Assembly: GCA_035529855.1 (NCBI GenBank)
Contig: DATKVX010000074.1
Coordinates: forward strand, 1 to 43,665
Source of the DNA: a bacterium
GTDB taxonomy: Bacteria > RBG-13-66-14 > B26-G2 > WVWN01
Direction of reading: 5' to 3'
DNA length: 43,665 bases
The notes under the pieces were generated by a model that worked only from the letters and a program-made list of their open reading frames with translations, was not told the DNA's origin and did no database searches. Within the stretch, counting starts at the first letter, position 1; each line of letters begins with the position of its first letter. Positions 1-8,224 of this stretch are shown here, one piece after another. The position numbers and the translations under genes were made by a program.

Positions 1-368
1 AGGTAGTCCCCTTCGCCCGGGAGATAGGCATCGATTTGATAAGCCCCAACCGGCTGCGGTACGAGAAGTATTCCGGCCTGGCGCGCCTCGTGGACGAGAG
101 CGACGATTACTACGTCGGCGAGGGCAACCGCGTATTTTCGACGTGGTACGGCCCGGACGATATTAACCGCATAGTGAAGCGGATAAGCTCCGGGTTTTTC
201 GACCGCCGTCAGATGTGGGCCGTCGCCAGGAAGGGCCTGCGTATCGGCTTCCCGGGGTGGATATTTTACCTCCACCTTATCTTCGGCCTGCCGCGCATCA
301 TCTCGCGGGCCAAGAGGCGAAGGAAGCGCCTCCGCGCGGAGGCGCGCGCGAGTTCTGCGAGAGGTTGA
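1..368 (+). CDS. C-terminal part of a probable B12-binding radical SAM protein (5' truncated)
   Basis: The reading frame is open from base 3 at the window edge to the TGA at 366-368, so only the last ~121 codons are present; the TTG at 36 is an internal codon, not a convincing start. The tail has a conserved block (ISPNRLRYEKYSG near the edge, then YGPDDINRIVKRISSGFF, then a hydrophobic stretch and a basic Arg/Lys-rich end). I recognise this pattern from the C-termini of BchE-like cobalamin-binding radical SAM proteins. The catalytic CxxxCxxC and B12 domains would lie upstream, outside the window, so the assignment rests on the tail only. It ends 50 bases before the next gene. Confidence 0.5.
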   Translation, partial: VVPFAREIGIDLISPNRLRYEKYSGLARLVDESDDYYVGEGNRVFSTWYGPDDINRIVKRISSGFFDRRQMWAVARKGLRIGFPGWIFYLHLIFGLPRIISRAKRRRKRLRAEARASSARG

Positions 369-418
369 GCGCCGAAGAAAGCCGCGGCGGTTCGTCAAGA
401 ATATGTGAGGAGAGGCCG

Positions 419-853
419 ATGGATAAGAGGTCGCTCAAGCGAGCTATAGGGGCGGAATTCTGGCGCGAGAGCTCGGGCCGGCTTCCGGACGAGGAGGCGG
501 CGGAGGTCCTGCGCGAGCTCGTCGCGTACGTCGTCGACGGGTGGGCGCGGCGCGTCGACGAGGTGAAGACGGTAGGCGGCGAGGGCGTCATCTTTCTCTT
601 GCGGGGCCGGCCGTTCCTGACGATAAACGTGGGCCGCAAGAACCTGCGCGTGTACGTGCACCCGGAGGCGGGGGCGCTCGTCGAGCCGGAGGCGACCTTC
701 GACGTGGAGAAGTTCCGGTTCTGGGAGGGCTCGTTCCGAAAAACGTCGGGCAAGTATAACGCGATGAGCTTTTGGATTTCGAAACCCGAATTCCTTCCCG
801 GCGCCCGGGAAATAATAGGCCTTATTCCCGAGACCTTGGGGGACGGCGTTTAA
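419..853 (+). CDS. Hypothetical 144-residue protein
   Basis: The ATG at 419 is preceded by a GGAG-type ribosome binding site (about 407-414), which decides the start over the longer open frame beginning at 215. The protein is soluble with no signal peptide or membrane segment. An acidic N-terminal helical region is followed by a beta-rich core (FLLRGRPFLTINVGRKNLRVYV) and an aromatic-rich C-terminal part. The core resembles small single-domain proteins of the YdhG/DUF1801/DUF5655 sort, but I do not recognise a specific family and assign no function. Its stop codon lies in the same frame as the outer-membrane fossil that follows. Confidence 0.6.
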   Translation: MDKRSLKRAIGAEFWRESSGRLPDEEAAEVLRELVAYVVDGWARRVDEVKTVGGEGVIFLLRGRPFLTINVGRKNLRVYVHPEAGALVEPEATFDVEKFRFWEGSFRKTSGKYNAMSFWISKPEFLPGAREIIGLIPETLGDGV

Positions 854-866
854 GTCCCGGCCCGGT

Positions 867-885
867 CGGCGCCGCAAGGGCGCCG
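867..885. repeat. Hairpin at the edge of a gene fossil
   Basis: A perfect 7-bp stem, CGGCGCC/GGCGCCG, closes a GCAAG loop. It sits directly before the outer-membrane-protein remnant and after the preceding stop codon. It is similar in composition to the GGGCGCAAGG-type palindrome at 13126-13145 and may be a decayed copy of the same element. Confidence 0.45.
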
Positions 886-886
886 G

Positions 887-1000
887 GGGGCGGCCGCGGC
901 CTGGTACCGGTACGTCAACGGCGTCGAGCTTCCCGGGAAGGCCGATGAGGACCTGGCCGGGATTACGTATGCCCTGCAGTTCAAGTTCGGCCATTTCTAA
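887..1000 (+). pseudogene. Fossil C-terminus of an outer-membrane beta-barrel protein
   Basis: About 34 codons without a usable start end at the TAA at 998-1000. The translation ends GITYALQFKFGHF: alternating hydrophobic residues and a terminal phenylalanine, the signature of the last strand of an outer-membrane beta-barrel recognised by the BamA machinery. A plausible loop (YVNGVELPGKADED) precedes it, as in real porin-like proteins. Everything upstream is missing; the frame runs back into the stop of the gene at 419-853. I interpret it as the surviving end of a deleted porin-like gene. A strong terminator follows 28 bases later, probably the original terminator of that gene. Confidence 0.6.
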
Positions 1001-1028
1001 ATCTACCGGTTAACGCGGACGAGAGTTA

Positions 1029-1053
1029 CCGCGGCCTTCGGGCCGCGGTTTTT
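1029..1053 (+). terminator. Rho-independent terminator
   Basis: The perfect 8-bp stem CCGCGGCC/GGCCGCGG with a stable TTCG tetraloop is followed immediately by TTTTT. It follows the outer-membrane-protein fossil and insulates the methyltransferase gene that begins at 1066. Confidence 0.85.
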
Positions 1054-1065
1054 CGTCGGGAAAAT

Positions 1066-1974
1066 ATGTTTGGGTTGCGGCGCCGGGTTATGGTAAATTT
1101 CCCCGTGCACTTGCGGGACGTAATCGAACGCCGGGTTCCGCCGGAGCCCTGGGCCGAGGGCGAGAACATCCCCTGGAGCGACCCGGCGTTCAGCGCGCGG
1201 ATGCTGGCCGAGCACTTGAGCCAGGAGCACGACGCCGCGAGCCGCCGGCTCGAGACGATCGACAAACAGGTCGAATGGGTCCACGATGAATTATTGTCGG
1301 GAAAGGCGACGACGGTCCTGGACCTCTGCTGCGGCCCGGGCCTGTACGCGAGCCGGCTCGCCCGGCTGGGCCACGAGTGCAGGGGGGTTGACTACTCCCC
1401 GGCGTCGATAGACTACGCCGAGGCCGAGGCCCGCAAAGAGGGCCCGGCCGCCACGTACCTGCGTCGGGACGTCCGCGCCGGGGATTACGGCGACGGCTTC
1501 GGCCTGGTTATGCTTATCTTCGGCGAGTTCAATACGTTCCGGCCGGCGGACGGCCGGGCCGTCCTCGAAAACGTTTACCGGGCGCTGGCGCCCGGCGGCA
1601 TATTCTTCCTCGAGGCGCACCCCCGGGCGGCGATCAAGAACATCGGCGTCGGGCCCTCCACCTGGCGCACCGAGGAGGCCGGCCCGTTCTCGGACCGGCC
1701 GTACGTCCGTCTAACCGAGAACTTCTGGGACGAGGCCCGCGGGACCGCGACCACCCGGTATTACGTGATAGACGCGGCTACCGGCGACGTCAGCCGCTAC
1801 GCCCAGACGTTCCAGGGATATACGGAGGAGGAGTACCGGGAGCTGTTGCGGGACGTGGGTTTCGACGACGTCGCAATACGCCCGGACTTCCCCGGGCCGC
1901 CGGTGGAGCTGATGGGCGAACTCGTCGCTTTCGCGGCCCGGAAGGCCGGGCCCTTATATTCTAACCGGGTTTAA
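1066..1974 (+). CDS. Class I SAM-dependent methyltransferase
   Basis: A soluble 302-residue protein with a Rossmann-type methyltransferase core. Motif I is VLDLCCGPGLYASRLARLG (about residues 85-103), followed by an acidic strand end (GVDYSP) and the motif LAPGGIFFLEAHP. The ~80-residue N-terminal helical part contains the block PWAEGENIPWSDPAFSARML. The C-terminal ~100 residues form a beta-rich extension (TTRYYVIDAATGDVSRYAQTF) typical of family members acting on small molecules. The substrate is unknown. The start is uncertain: ATG 1066 lies just after the terminator with a weak GGGAA site, and ATG 1090 is an alternative giving a start at MVNFPVHLRD. It is a single gene with its own upstream terminator. 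Confidence 0.85.
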   Translation: MFGLRRRVMVNFPVHLRDVIERRVPPEPWAEGENIPWSDPAFSARMLAEHLSQEHDAASRRLETIDKQVEWVHDELLSGKATTVLDLCCGPGLYASRLARLGHECRGVDYSPASIDYAEAEARKEGPAATYLRRDVRAGDYGDGFGLVMLIFGEFNTFRPADGRAVLENVYRALAPGGIFFLEAHPRAAIKNIGVGPSTWRTEEAGPFSDRPYVRLTENFWDEARGTATTRYYVIDAATGDVSRYAQTFQGYTEEEYRELLRDVGFDDVAIRPDFPGPPVELMGELVAFAARKAGPLYSNRV

Positions 1975-2008
1975 TTTCGGGTCATAACTCAAACCGGAGG
2001 CACGGGAA

Positions 2009-2965
2009 GTGAAAAAGGAGCTGGAAAACCTCAGGTGGACGCCGCGGTGGGTCTCGCACCTCGGCTGCGTAAAGGGTTGTCTCGATTATTTGGGTATCGA
2101 CGTCTCCGACGCGTGGCTCTTCGGCGCGACGGGACACGCCTTCATAGTCAACGTCCACGACGTCGTCTGCCCCAGCGGCCCCACGGCCTGGAATACCGAG
2201 ATGCTTCGTAAGCTGGGGAAGAACGTCGGCTACGAGAGCCGCGGCCTGAGCGCTACCCGGAAAGACGCCGACTTCGAACGGAAGCGCAAGCTCGTTTGGG
2301 AGAATACGAAGCTCGCGCTCGATAATGACCTTCCGACGTACGGCTGGGAGCTCGACGTCCCGGAGTACTACGTCATCTACGGCTACGACGACGTCGGCTA
2401 TCACTACTCCGGGCCGGGGGCCGACGACGGCGCCGGCCCCAAGCCGTGGCGCGACCTCGGCGAGTCGGACATCGGCGTTCTGGAGATGTACTCGCTCGTA
2501 GAGGGCGAGGCCGCCGACGACCGCACGACGGTGAAGGAGGCGCTGGCCTTCGCGCTCGCGTTCGCACAGAGCCCCGCCGAATGGGTTTACGCCAAGTACA
2601 AAGCGGGCCTGGGCGGTTTCGATAACTGGGTCAAGGCCGTGGAGGAAAATATCGCCCACGGCCACGGCATGGCCTACAACGCCGCCGTCTGGCACGAGTG
2701 CCGCCACTTCGCCGTGGAATTTCTGAAAGAGGCGAAGGAGCGCCTCGGCGGCCCGGCGGCGGAGTTCGACGAGGCGATAGCTCATTACGAGGTCGTGGCC
2801 GGGAACTTGAAGAAGGTCGTCGAGCTGTTCCCGTTCCACGGCCTGAAGTCGGAACATATTCAGGACGAGGGCCGGCGGGCCGAGGCGGCCGAGGCGCTCC
2901 GCGCGGCGCGCGCCGCGGAGGAGGCCGGCCTAGCGGCGTTGGTTAAAATCCGCGACGGGTTGTAA
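2009..2965 (+). CDS. BtrH-like / papain-fold (C39-like) protein
   Basis: A soluble 318-residue protein starting at GTG 2009 behind a GGAGG site. The N-terminal half looks like the BtrH N-terminal domain, a cysteine-peptidase-like fold: the segment LGCVKGCLDYLG near residue 20 supplies the candidate cysteine and FGATGHAFIVNVHD a nearby histidine. The middle contains YYVIYGYDDVGYHYSGPG, resembling the DUF4872-type partner region. The C-terminal ~130 residues are helical and rich in Ala and Glu. BtrH itself is an acyltransferase in butirosin biosynthesis, but homologues outside such clusters have no known substrate and no biosynthetic neighbours are present. The function is therefore inferred only at fold level. 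Confidence 0.55.
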   Translation: MKKELENLRWTPRWVSHLGCVKGCLDYLGIDVSDAWLFGATGHAFIVNVHDVVCPSGPTAWNTEMLRKLGKNVGYESRGLSATRKDADFERKRKLVWENTKLALDNDLPTYGWELDVPEYYVIYGYDDVGYHYSGPGADDGAGPKPWRDLGESDIGVLEMYSLVEGEAADDRTTVKEALAFALAFAQSPAEWVYAKYKAGLGGFDNWVKAVEENIAHGHGMAYNAAVWHECRHFAVEFLKEAKERLGGPAAEFDEAIAHYEVVAGNLKKVVELFPFHGLKSEHIQDEGRRAEAAEALRAARAAEEAGLAALVKIRDGL

Positions 2966-2985
2966 CGCTCTACGCAGGAGGACCG

Positions 2986-3330
2986 ATGTTAGCTCGAGAT
3001 TACAAAGAGGTCGTGCAAGACGACGTCGACGCGGAGGGCGCGGCCGGCGTCAAGATCCGCTGGATTATTACGAAAGAGGACGGCGCGCCCAACTTCGCGA
3101 TGCGCGAGTTCGAGCTGGCGCCGGGAGGCCACACGCCCTACCACGCCCACGGCTGGGAGCACGAGGTATTCGTCCTGGCCGGCGAAGGCGTTGCGGTCGG
3201 CGACGCGGAGGAATTCCCGCTCGAGCCGGGTACCGTCGTCCTCGTCCCGCCCAATGAAAAACATAACTTCCAAAATACCGGCGCGGAGGTTTTACGGTTC
3301 CTCTGCGTCGTGCCGCACGGCGCCGCCTAG
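2986..3330 (+). CDS. Small single-domain cupin
   Basis: A 114-residue protein starting at ATG 2986 with a strong AGGAGG site. It has the two cupin motifs: motif 1 GGHTPYHAHGWEHEVFVLAGEG supplies three histidines and the glutamate for a metal site, and motif 2 PNEKHNFQNTG supplies the last histidine. All ligands of the usual 3-His/1-Glu site are present, so metal binding is likely. Small cupins of this type serve as isomerases, dioxygenases or sensors, and nothing here identifies the substrate. It lies 20 bases downstream of the BtrH-like gene and may be co-transcribed with it. Confidence 0.85.
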   Translation: MLARDYKEVVQDDVDAEGAAGVKIRWIITKEDGAPNFAMREFELAPGGHTPYHAHGWEHEVFVLAGEGVAVGDAEEFPLEPGTVVLVPPNEKHNFQNTGAEVLRFLCVVPHGAA

Positions 3331-3518
3331 CGGCGTCTTTTGATTTACGAGCGGCGTAAGGAATTGGCGAGGATGGACGTCGGCGGGCGAGGCCGTGTTG
3401 CCGCCGGAAGTCTTGGACGTGCGGGAAGCGGAGGTTTAATTCCGTCGACCCCTTGGGAAGGGGTTGGATAGAGGCCGCCGGGCCGTTCGACTGGGCGAAA
3501 AACGGGAGGCAAGATAAG

Positions 3519-4040
3519 ATGAAAGTCGACGTCGAGTATCTGGAGTTTATGTGGCCGATGAGGCATTTCCTGATAACGTGCGGCGATGTCCGGAAAGGGT
3601 CAAACATCATCGCCGTCAGCTTCTGCATGCCGGTATCCAAACGGCCGCCGCTGCTCGCCTGCGCCATAGGACGCGCGACCCATTCCTATGAGTTGATAAC
3701 CGGTACGAAGGAGTTCGTCGTAAACGTACCGCCCGCGGCCTTGAAAGACAAGATATATTACTGCGGTTTCCATTCGGGTCGCGACGTGGATAAATTTAAG
3801 GAGACGGGCCTGACGCCGAAGCCGGCACGCGCGGTGACGGTCGCCGTTATTGACGAGTGCGTAGCTCATATGGAATGCAAAGTCGAACAGGAGATCGAGG
3901 CCGGGGATAAGAGCCTGATCGTAGGCGAGGTGGTGGAGGCGTACGCGGATGAAGCTGTTGTGAAACGTGAACGGGAGGTCGATTACGCGAAAGGCGATTT
4001 CCCGCGGAAAGTATATGGCACGAGATTTAAAACCACATAA
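3519..4040 (+). CDS. Flavin reductase-like (FMN-binding split-barrel) protein
   Basis: A 173-residue protein whose ATG at 3519 is preceded by GGGAGG; the longer open frame from 3453 has no such signal. The sequence follows the flavin reductase-like/DIM6-NTAB pattern: an early segment on marshalling of external small molecules (SNIIAVSFCMPVSKRPPLLACAIG), then THSYELITGTKEFVVNVP, then FHSGRDVDKFKETGLTP. Family members bind FMN in a split barrel and reduce it or use it for small redox reactions. The nitroreductase gene that follows about 140 bases later makes a flavin-linked pair plausible but unproven. The ~190 bases upstream (3331-3518) hold no feature I can identify. Confidence 0.8.
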   Translation: MKVDVEYLEFMWPMRHFLITCGDVRKGSNIIAVSFCMPVSKRPPLLACAIGRATHSYELITGTKEFVVNVPPAALKDKIYYCGFHSGRDVDKFKETGLTPKPARAVTVAVIDECVAHMECKVEQEIEAGDKSLIVGEVVEAYADEAVVKREREVDYAKGDFPRKVYGTRFKTT

Positions 4041-4183
4041 CCCATTTACGTTAAGGCCGTCTTCTAGTTTAGTTTGCGTAAATGTCCCCGGCACCGCGTA
4101 AACGGGCCGGGCGTCGCGGGCCGCGCCCGACGGCGCGAGCGGCGGCCGCGTCGGCGGTTCATAACGGATTGCGGAGAAAAATC

Positions 4184-5029
4184 ATGGAACTTTACGACTT
4201 ATTGATGAAGCGGCGGTCCGTCCGAAACTTCGAGGACCGCCCCGTTCCGGACGAAGTTATAGACAAGCTAGTCAACGCCGCCAACAACGCCCCCACCGGC
4301 TGCAACATCCAGCCGCTGTCGATCGTACTGGTTCGGGAGCCGGACCGGCGGGCAAAGCTCGCCCAAATGGTCAAACGCCAGCCTTGGGTCAAGAACGCGC
4401 CGCTTTCCATGGTCTTCTGCCTCGACTTCTGGCGGCTCAAGAAGTGGGCCGAACTATCGGGCGTGGGGTTCCGCGGCAACGAGGCGTTCAGCCATTTCCT
4501 CCTCGGCTACGCCGACGTGATGTGCGCGGCGCAGACCGTCGTGATACTTGCGGAGAGCTTCGGCTTGGGGTCGGTATACGTCGGCAGACTCCCGTACGTC
4601 GCCGACGAGGCCCGGGAGTATTTCGGGATGCCGGCGTACGTCTTTCCGCTAATGTTGTTGTGTCTAGGGTATCCCAAAACCGTCCCCCGCAACGTCCCCA
4701 AGTTGAGTCCGTCGGTGATACGTCATAAGGAACGGTACCGGCCTTTGAGCGACGACGAAATCCGAAACGCCTTCGACGAGAAATACGGCTCCTTCGACGA
4801 GAACGCCGAACGATACTTCGAACGGGTTTTAGTCGAGGCGGTAGAGGCGGACGAGCAGGGGGAGGGGGGTTGGCTCAAGAGGTCCCGCGAGCGGATAACT
4901 AAACTGGCTATTAAGAGTAACGCCGAGTTCGTATTTAAAATCCGGTATCGGGCCGATCTTATGGTCGAGCATAACGCCGAGGCGATCGATATTTTCAAAA
5001 ACGCCGGCTTCGATTGCTTCGGCTCGTAG
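4184..5029 (+). CDS. Nitroreductase family protein
   Basis: A 281-residue protein with the FMN-dependent nitroreductase fold. The N-terminal signature MKRRSVRNFEDRPVPDEVI is followed by AANNAPTGCNIQPLSIVLV, which contacts FMN, and the GLGSVYVG segment (about residues 125-132) is typical of the second FMN-binding region. The last ~75 residues form a charged helical tail not needed for the core fold. ATG 4184 is chosen because a GCGGAG site precedes it and homologues start with a similar MELYDLL; the open frame extends back to 4082 with low-complexity Arg/Ala residues. The substrate is unknown. It follows the flavin reductase-like gene. Confidence 0.85.
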   Translation: MELYDLLMKRRSVRNFEDRPVPDEVIDKLVNAANNAPTGCNIQPLSIVLVREPDRRAKLAQMVKRQPWVKNAPLSMVFCLDFWRLKKWAELSGVGFRGNEAFSHFLLGYADVMCAAQTVVILAESFGLGSVYVGRLPYVADEAREYFGMPAYVFPLMLLCLGYPKTVPRNVPKLSPSVIRHKERYRPLSDDEIRNAFDEKYGSFDENAERYFERVLVEAVEADEQGEGGWLKRSRERITKLAIKSNAEFVFKIRYRADLMVEHNAEAIDIFKNAGFDCFGS

Positions 5030-5133
5030 TTGCGCGGCGAAGGTTTATGTGGTATGAAGCGTAGAAGTTTACGCGGGCGAAGACGACGCAGCAAGGTCGA
5101 GTTTGGGCACGACGTAAGTTCTCTTGGCGGTGG

Positions 5134-5463
5134 GTGTTTTTTGGGCCGCTCCTGTTCCTGCCCTTGGCGTTTTCGGAAAAGTGGGCGCCGGCGGTGTTCG
5201 GCGAGGAGGCGTACGCGCGCTTCGTCAACGCCGGGGGCCTAACCATCGTCGGCGTCGTCACCATCAACGACCAGCCGTACCTCAACCTCACGCTGGAGGT
5301 GGACGACGGCTCCCGCGCGCCGTACGTCGTGAGCTTCGACGCCGTCATCCCGCGGGCCGCGGTACCCCAGTTTCAACCCGGCGCCCTAGTACGGCTGAAG
5401 GTGGACCCGAACGACCCGCAACAGGTCGTCATCGACTGGAGCGCGTCCAGGTTGGTGACGTAG
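5134..5463 (+). CDS. Small hypothetical protein with one N-terminal hydrophobic segment
   Basis: About 109 residues from the GTG at 5134. A hydrophobic N-terminus (FFGPLLFLPLAF) is followed by a beta-rich domain (LTIVGVVTINDQPYLNLTLEVDDG, then FQPGALVRLKVDPNDPQQVVIDW) that looks like a small beta-sandwich or OB-like domain. The frame stays open back to a stop at 5062, and its reading there (RRKFSWRWVFFG) would give the positive charges expected before a signal anchor, but no ATG/GTG/TTG with a clear ribosome binding site is visible. The start is therefore unsure and a 5' frameshift is possible. It lies 28 bases before the protease gene. I do not recognise the family. Confidence 0.5.
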   Translation: MFFGPLLFLPLAFSEKWAPAVFGEEAYARFVNAGGLTIVGVVTINDQPYLNLTLEVDDGSRAPYVVSFDAVIPRAAVPQFQPGALVRLKVDPNDPQQVVIDWSASRLVT

Positions 5464-5491
5464 GTTCGCGAAGCCGCCGGGCGGAGCGATT

Positions 5492-6403
5492 ATGACGCCG
5501 CGACGTTGGATATTGCTTTCGATATCGGCCTGGGCTTTGACGGCCGCCGCTCCCGGCCCCGCCGGGGCTGTTTTTAAAAGCCTCGACGAGGAGGCCGCGG
5601 CCGGACCCGTCGCCGCCCGGGCCGAGGGCGCCTCGATCGAGATATCGGAGCTCGCGTTCGCCGTGGCGCAGCTCGAGTGTTTCAAGGAGAACGAGCTGGT
5701 CGCTCGAGCCACCGGCTTCTTCTACGCCTCGGGCGGCGCCGTATATTTGATTACCAACCGCCACGTCGTATTGGACGAGCGAGCCGGCCACGTCCCCGAC
5801 AAGTTGAAGCTGTGGCTGCATACCGACGCCGCCGACATACGCAAGAACGGCGTGTACGTCGTTCTTCTTTACGACCACCGCGGCCGGCCGCGCTGGCTCG
5901 AGCACCCGGAGCGGGGAAAGGCGGTGGACGTCGTCGCGATACCGATGAACGCCTCGCGCTTGAAGCGCGAGTTCGTCGTAAAACCGTTCGGCCCGGACAA
6001 TCGCCTCCCGGAAGAGGTCGCGGTCCAGGTGGGCGAAGACCTGATCGTAATCGGATACCCGCTGGGGCTGCACGACGCCGCGTACAATTTACCCATCGTG
6101 CGCCGCGGAACGTTGGCCTCGTTCTACCCCATACCCTTCGAGGGCGAACCGTATTTCCTGATAGAGTGCCGGGTCCACAGCGGCTGCAGCGGCAGCCCGG
6201 TGCTGACGCGGCCGGGCGGCATAATGCAGGCCAGGGGGGCGCGGCTCAGCCTGTATCTGAGCCGCGGAATCTACTTGCTGGGCGTCAATTCCGCCCGCGT
6301 GGGAAAAGAGCGCGCCGTAAAGGGCGAGGAACCGCTAGGCCTGAACGCTGTATGGTTCACGTACCTTATCCCCGAAATAATATCGCAGGAAGTAGGTGAG
6401 TAG
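5492..6403 (+). CDS. Exported trypsin-like serine protease
   Basis: A 303-residue protein with a Sec-type signal peptide (MTPRRWILLSISAWALTAAA, cleavage probably after PAGA near residue 26). The mature part is a chymotrypsin/trypsin-fold peptidase with a complete candidate triad: His91 in TNRHVV, Asp146 in DVVAI, and Ser233 in HSGCSGSP. No PDZ domain follows, so it is shorter than DegP/HtrA proteins. It probably acts in the periplasm; its substrate is unknown. Its final codons overlap by 8 bases a possible GTG start of the next frame, although that gene more likely begins at ATG 6480. Confidence 0.85.
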   Translation: MTPRRWILLSISAWALTAAAPGPAGAVFKSLDEEAAAGPVAARAEGASIEISELAFAVAQLECFKENELVARATGFFYASGGAVYLITNRHVVLDERAGHVPDKLKLWLHTDAADIRKNGVYVVLLYDHRGRPRWLEHPERGKAVDVVAIPMNASRLKREFVVKPFGPDNRLPEEVAVQVGEDLIVIGYPLGLHDAAYNLPIVRRGTLASFYPIPFEGEPYFLIECRVHSGCSGSPVLTRPGGIMQARGARLSLYLSRGIYLLGVNSARVGKERAVKGEEPLGLNAVWFTYLIPEIISQEVGE

Positions 6404-6479
6404 GCGTCCCCCGCCGATTAGCGCGCAAAAGGCTGATATCGAAACGTTCTTCGTTTTTAAATATAGGAGTGAGTCGGGT

Positions 6480-7133
6480 ATGTCGGCGTTAAAAAAATTA
6501 CTCCGGGGCTTGTTATACGCCGTTCTTATTATAGTATGCGCAACCGGCGGCACCGTCGTCGCCTACGTGCTGGTGTTCAGGCCGTGGCAGCTGCGGTGGG
6601 GCGCGACCGACGAGGAGCTCGAGCGGGCCATGCCGGGCGACGACCTCGTCACGAACCCGGACCTCGACACCACGCGAGGCGTCACCGTCGAGGCCCGGCC
6701 GGAGGAAATTTGGCCCTGGCTCGTGCAGATAGGTTATCGCCGGGCCGGCTTCTACAGCTACGACCGGCTCGACAACGCCGGCGTCCCCAGCGCCGAGCGG
6801 ATCTTACCCGAGTACCAGGATTTGAAGGTCGGGGATAAAATACCCCTCGATAGAGTCAATCGCATGGAGGTCGTGGTGCTCGAGCCTCCCCGTGTTATGT
6901 TGTGGAACCTGCCCGGCAGGGGGTTCTCGTGGGCGTGGGGATTATACCCCCTCGACGGCCGCCGCACGCGCCTCGTGACGCGGCTTCATTGGCGGTACAA
7001 GTGGAGGTGGCCCGTAATCCTCGGGTACTTCATGATCGACGTCGGCGACTTCATAATGATGCGGAAGTGCATGCTGGGGATCAAGCGGCGGGCGGAAACG
7101 GCGGCCGGTCCCGAAGCCGGCGCGGAAGAGTAA
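6480..7133 (+). CDS. Membrane-anchored SRPBCC-family protein
   Basis: A 217-residue protein from ATG 6480, which has an AGGAG site at about 6465; the open frame extends to a GTG at 6396. An N-terminal membrane anchor (LLYAVLIIVCATGGTVVAYVL) is followed by an SRPBCC-type ligand-binding domain. Typical features are the VTVEARPEEIWPWLVQIGY opening, the block AGFYSYDRLDNAG, and the C-terminal helix preceded by TRLVTRLHWRY. Such proteins bind hydrophobic ligands in a helix-grip fold. The ligand is unknown, and the anchor suggests action at the membrane. It may be cotranscribed with the protease upstream. Confidence 0.75.
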   Translation: MSALKKLLRGLLYAVLIIVCATGGTVVAYVLVFRPWQLRWGATDEELERAMPGDDLVTNPDLDTTRGVTVEARPEEIWPWLVQIGYRRAGFYSYDRLDNAGVPSAERILPEYQDLKVGDKIPLDRVNRMEVVVLEPPRVMLWNLPGRGFSWAWGLYPLDGRRTRLVTRLHWRYKWRWPVILGYFMIDVGDFIMMRKCMLGIKRRAETAAGPEAGAEE

Positions 7134-7219
7134 ATTCGTTGTATATAAACCCGGCCGGAGCGCGAATATTTCGTCCGGTAAAGAGCCGGCGACGTTAAAA
7201 AGAATGTGGGAGTCGCATT

Positions 7220-8224
7220 ATGCCGAAGGATAACTCGAAGGTAAACATCGACGCCGACGACCTCCACCAGCTCGCCCGCGCCTTCTTCCGCAGCCGCATC
7301 CTGTTGACGGCGTACGAGCTGGGTCTGTTCACGGCGCTCGGCGACGGCGGCAAGACCTCGGCCGAGGTGGCCTCCGCGCTGGAAACGGACCCCCGCGCCA
7401 CGGACCGCCTGATGAACGCGCTCGCCGTGCTGGGCCTTCTTCACAAAGAAGAAGGCCGATTCGCGAACGCGGAGGCCGCCGCGCGATACCTGGTAAAGGG
7501 TAAGGCCGAGTACATGGCTGGGTTGATGCACACGGTCAACCTGTGGGATTCGTGGAGCACGCTCACGGGCGCCGTCCGCGCGGGGACGACGGCGTTCGAG
7601 CGGCCGGGAGGCGAGGCGGGCGAGCGCCGGACCGAGGCCTTCATCGCCGCCATGCACGCCGGCGCCTCCCTGCGGGCGGAGCGGCTCGTCGCGACGTTGG
7701 ACCTCGACGGCGTCTCCCGCGTGCTGGACGTGGGCGGCGGCTCCGGCGCGTACGCCATGGCCTTCGCGCGCGCGTCGAAAAAAATAACGGCCACGGTCTT
7801 CGACCTCCCGCACGTAACGCCCCTTGCCCGGCGATACGTCGAGGCCGGGGGGCTGTCCGGTAAAGTAGACGTCGTCGAGGGGGACGCTACCGCGGACGAG
7901 CTGCCGCGCGGCTACGACCTGGTCTTCATGTCGCAGCTCCTGCACAGCAACTCGCCCGCCGAGAACGAAACCCTCATCGCGAACGGCGCCGCCTCGCTCA
8001 ACCCCGGAGGCCGCCTCGTCATCCAGGACTTCGTCGTCGACGAGGGCCGCGCGGGGCCGCCGCAGGCCGTCATCTTCGCGCTCAATATGCTCGTCAACAC
8101 CGAGGCCGGCGATACCTATACCGAGGCCGAGATTCGCCGCTGGTTGGAGGCCGCGGGCCTCGCCGACGTCGAGCGACGCGACACCGATTTCGAGACGACG
8201 CTGATGATAGGCCGAAAAACGTGA
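7220..8224 (+). CDS. O-methyltransferase-type SAM-dependent methyltransferase with N-terminal dimerisation domain
   Basis: A 334-residue protein. Residues about 10-95 form the winged-helix dimerisation domain of small-molecule O-methyltransferases (the hydroxyindole O-methyltransferase/DnrK group), including LARAFFRSRILLTAYELGLF and the NALAVLGLLHKEEGRF segment. The catalytic domain has motif I VLDVGGGSGAYAMAFA (about 168-183), then FDLPHVTPLA and GDATADELPRGYDLVFMSQLLHS. The substrate is unknown. GGGAG precedes the ATG at 7220. The last codon overlaps the GTGA start of the radical SAM gene, so the two are probably translationally coupled and could act in one pathway. Confidence 0.85.
   Translation: MPKDNSKVNIDADDLHQLARAFFRSRILLTAYELGLFTALGDGGKTSAEVASALETDPRATDRLMNALAVLGLLHKEEGRFANAEAAARYLVKGKAEYMAGLMHTVNLWDSWSTLTGAVRAGTTAFERPGGEAGERRTEAFIAAMHAGASLRAERLVATLDLDGVSRVLDVGGGSGAYAMAFARASKKITATVFDLPHVTPLARRYVEAGGLSGKVDVVEGDATADELPRGYDLVFMSQLLHSNSPAENETLIANGAASLNPGGRLVIQDFVVDEGRAGPPQAVIFALNMLVNTEAGDTYTEAEIRRWLEAAGLADVERRDTDFETTLMIGRKT

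Noticed and set aside
867-885. Terminator after the gene at 419-853
   Set aside because: The hairpin is not followed by a T run; the real terminator is at 1029-1053.
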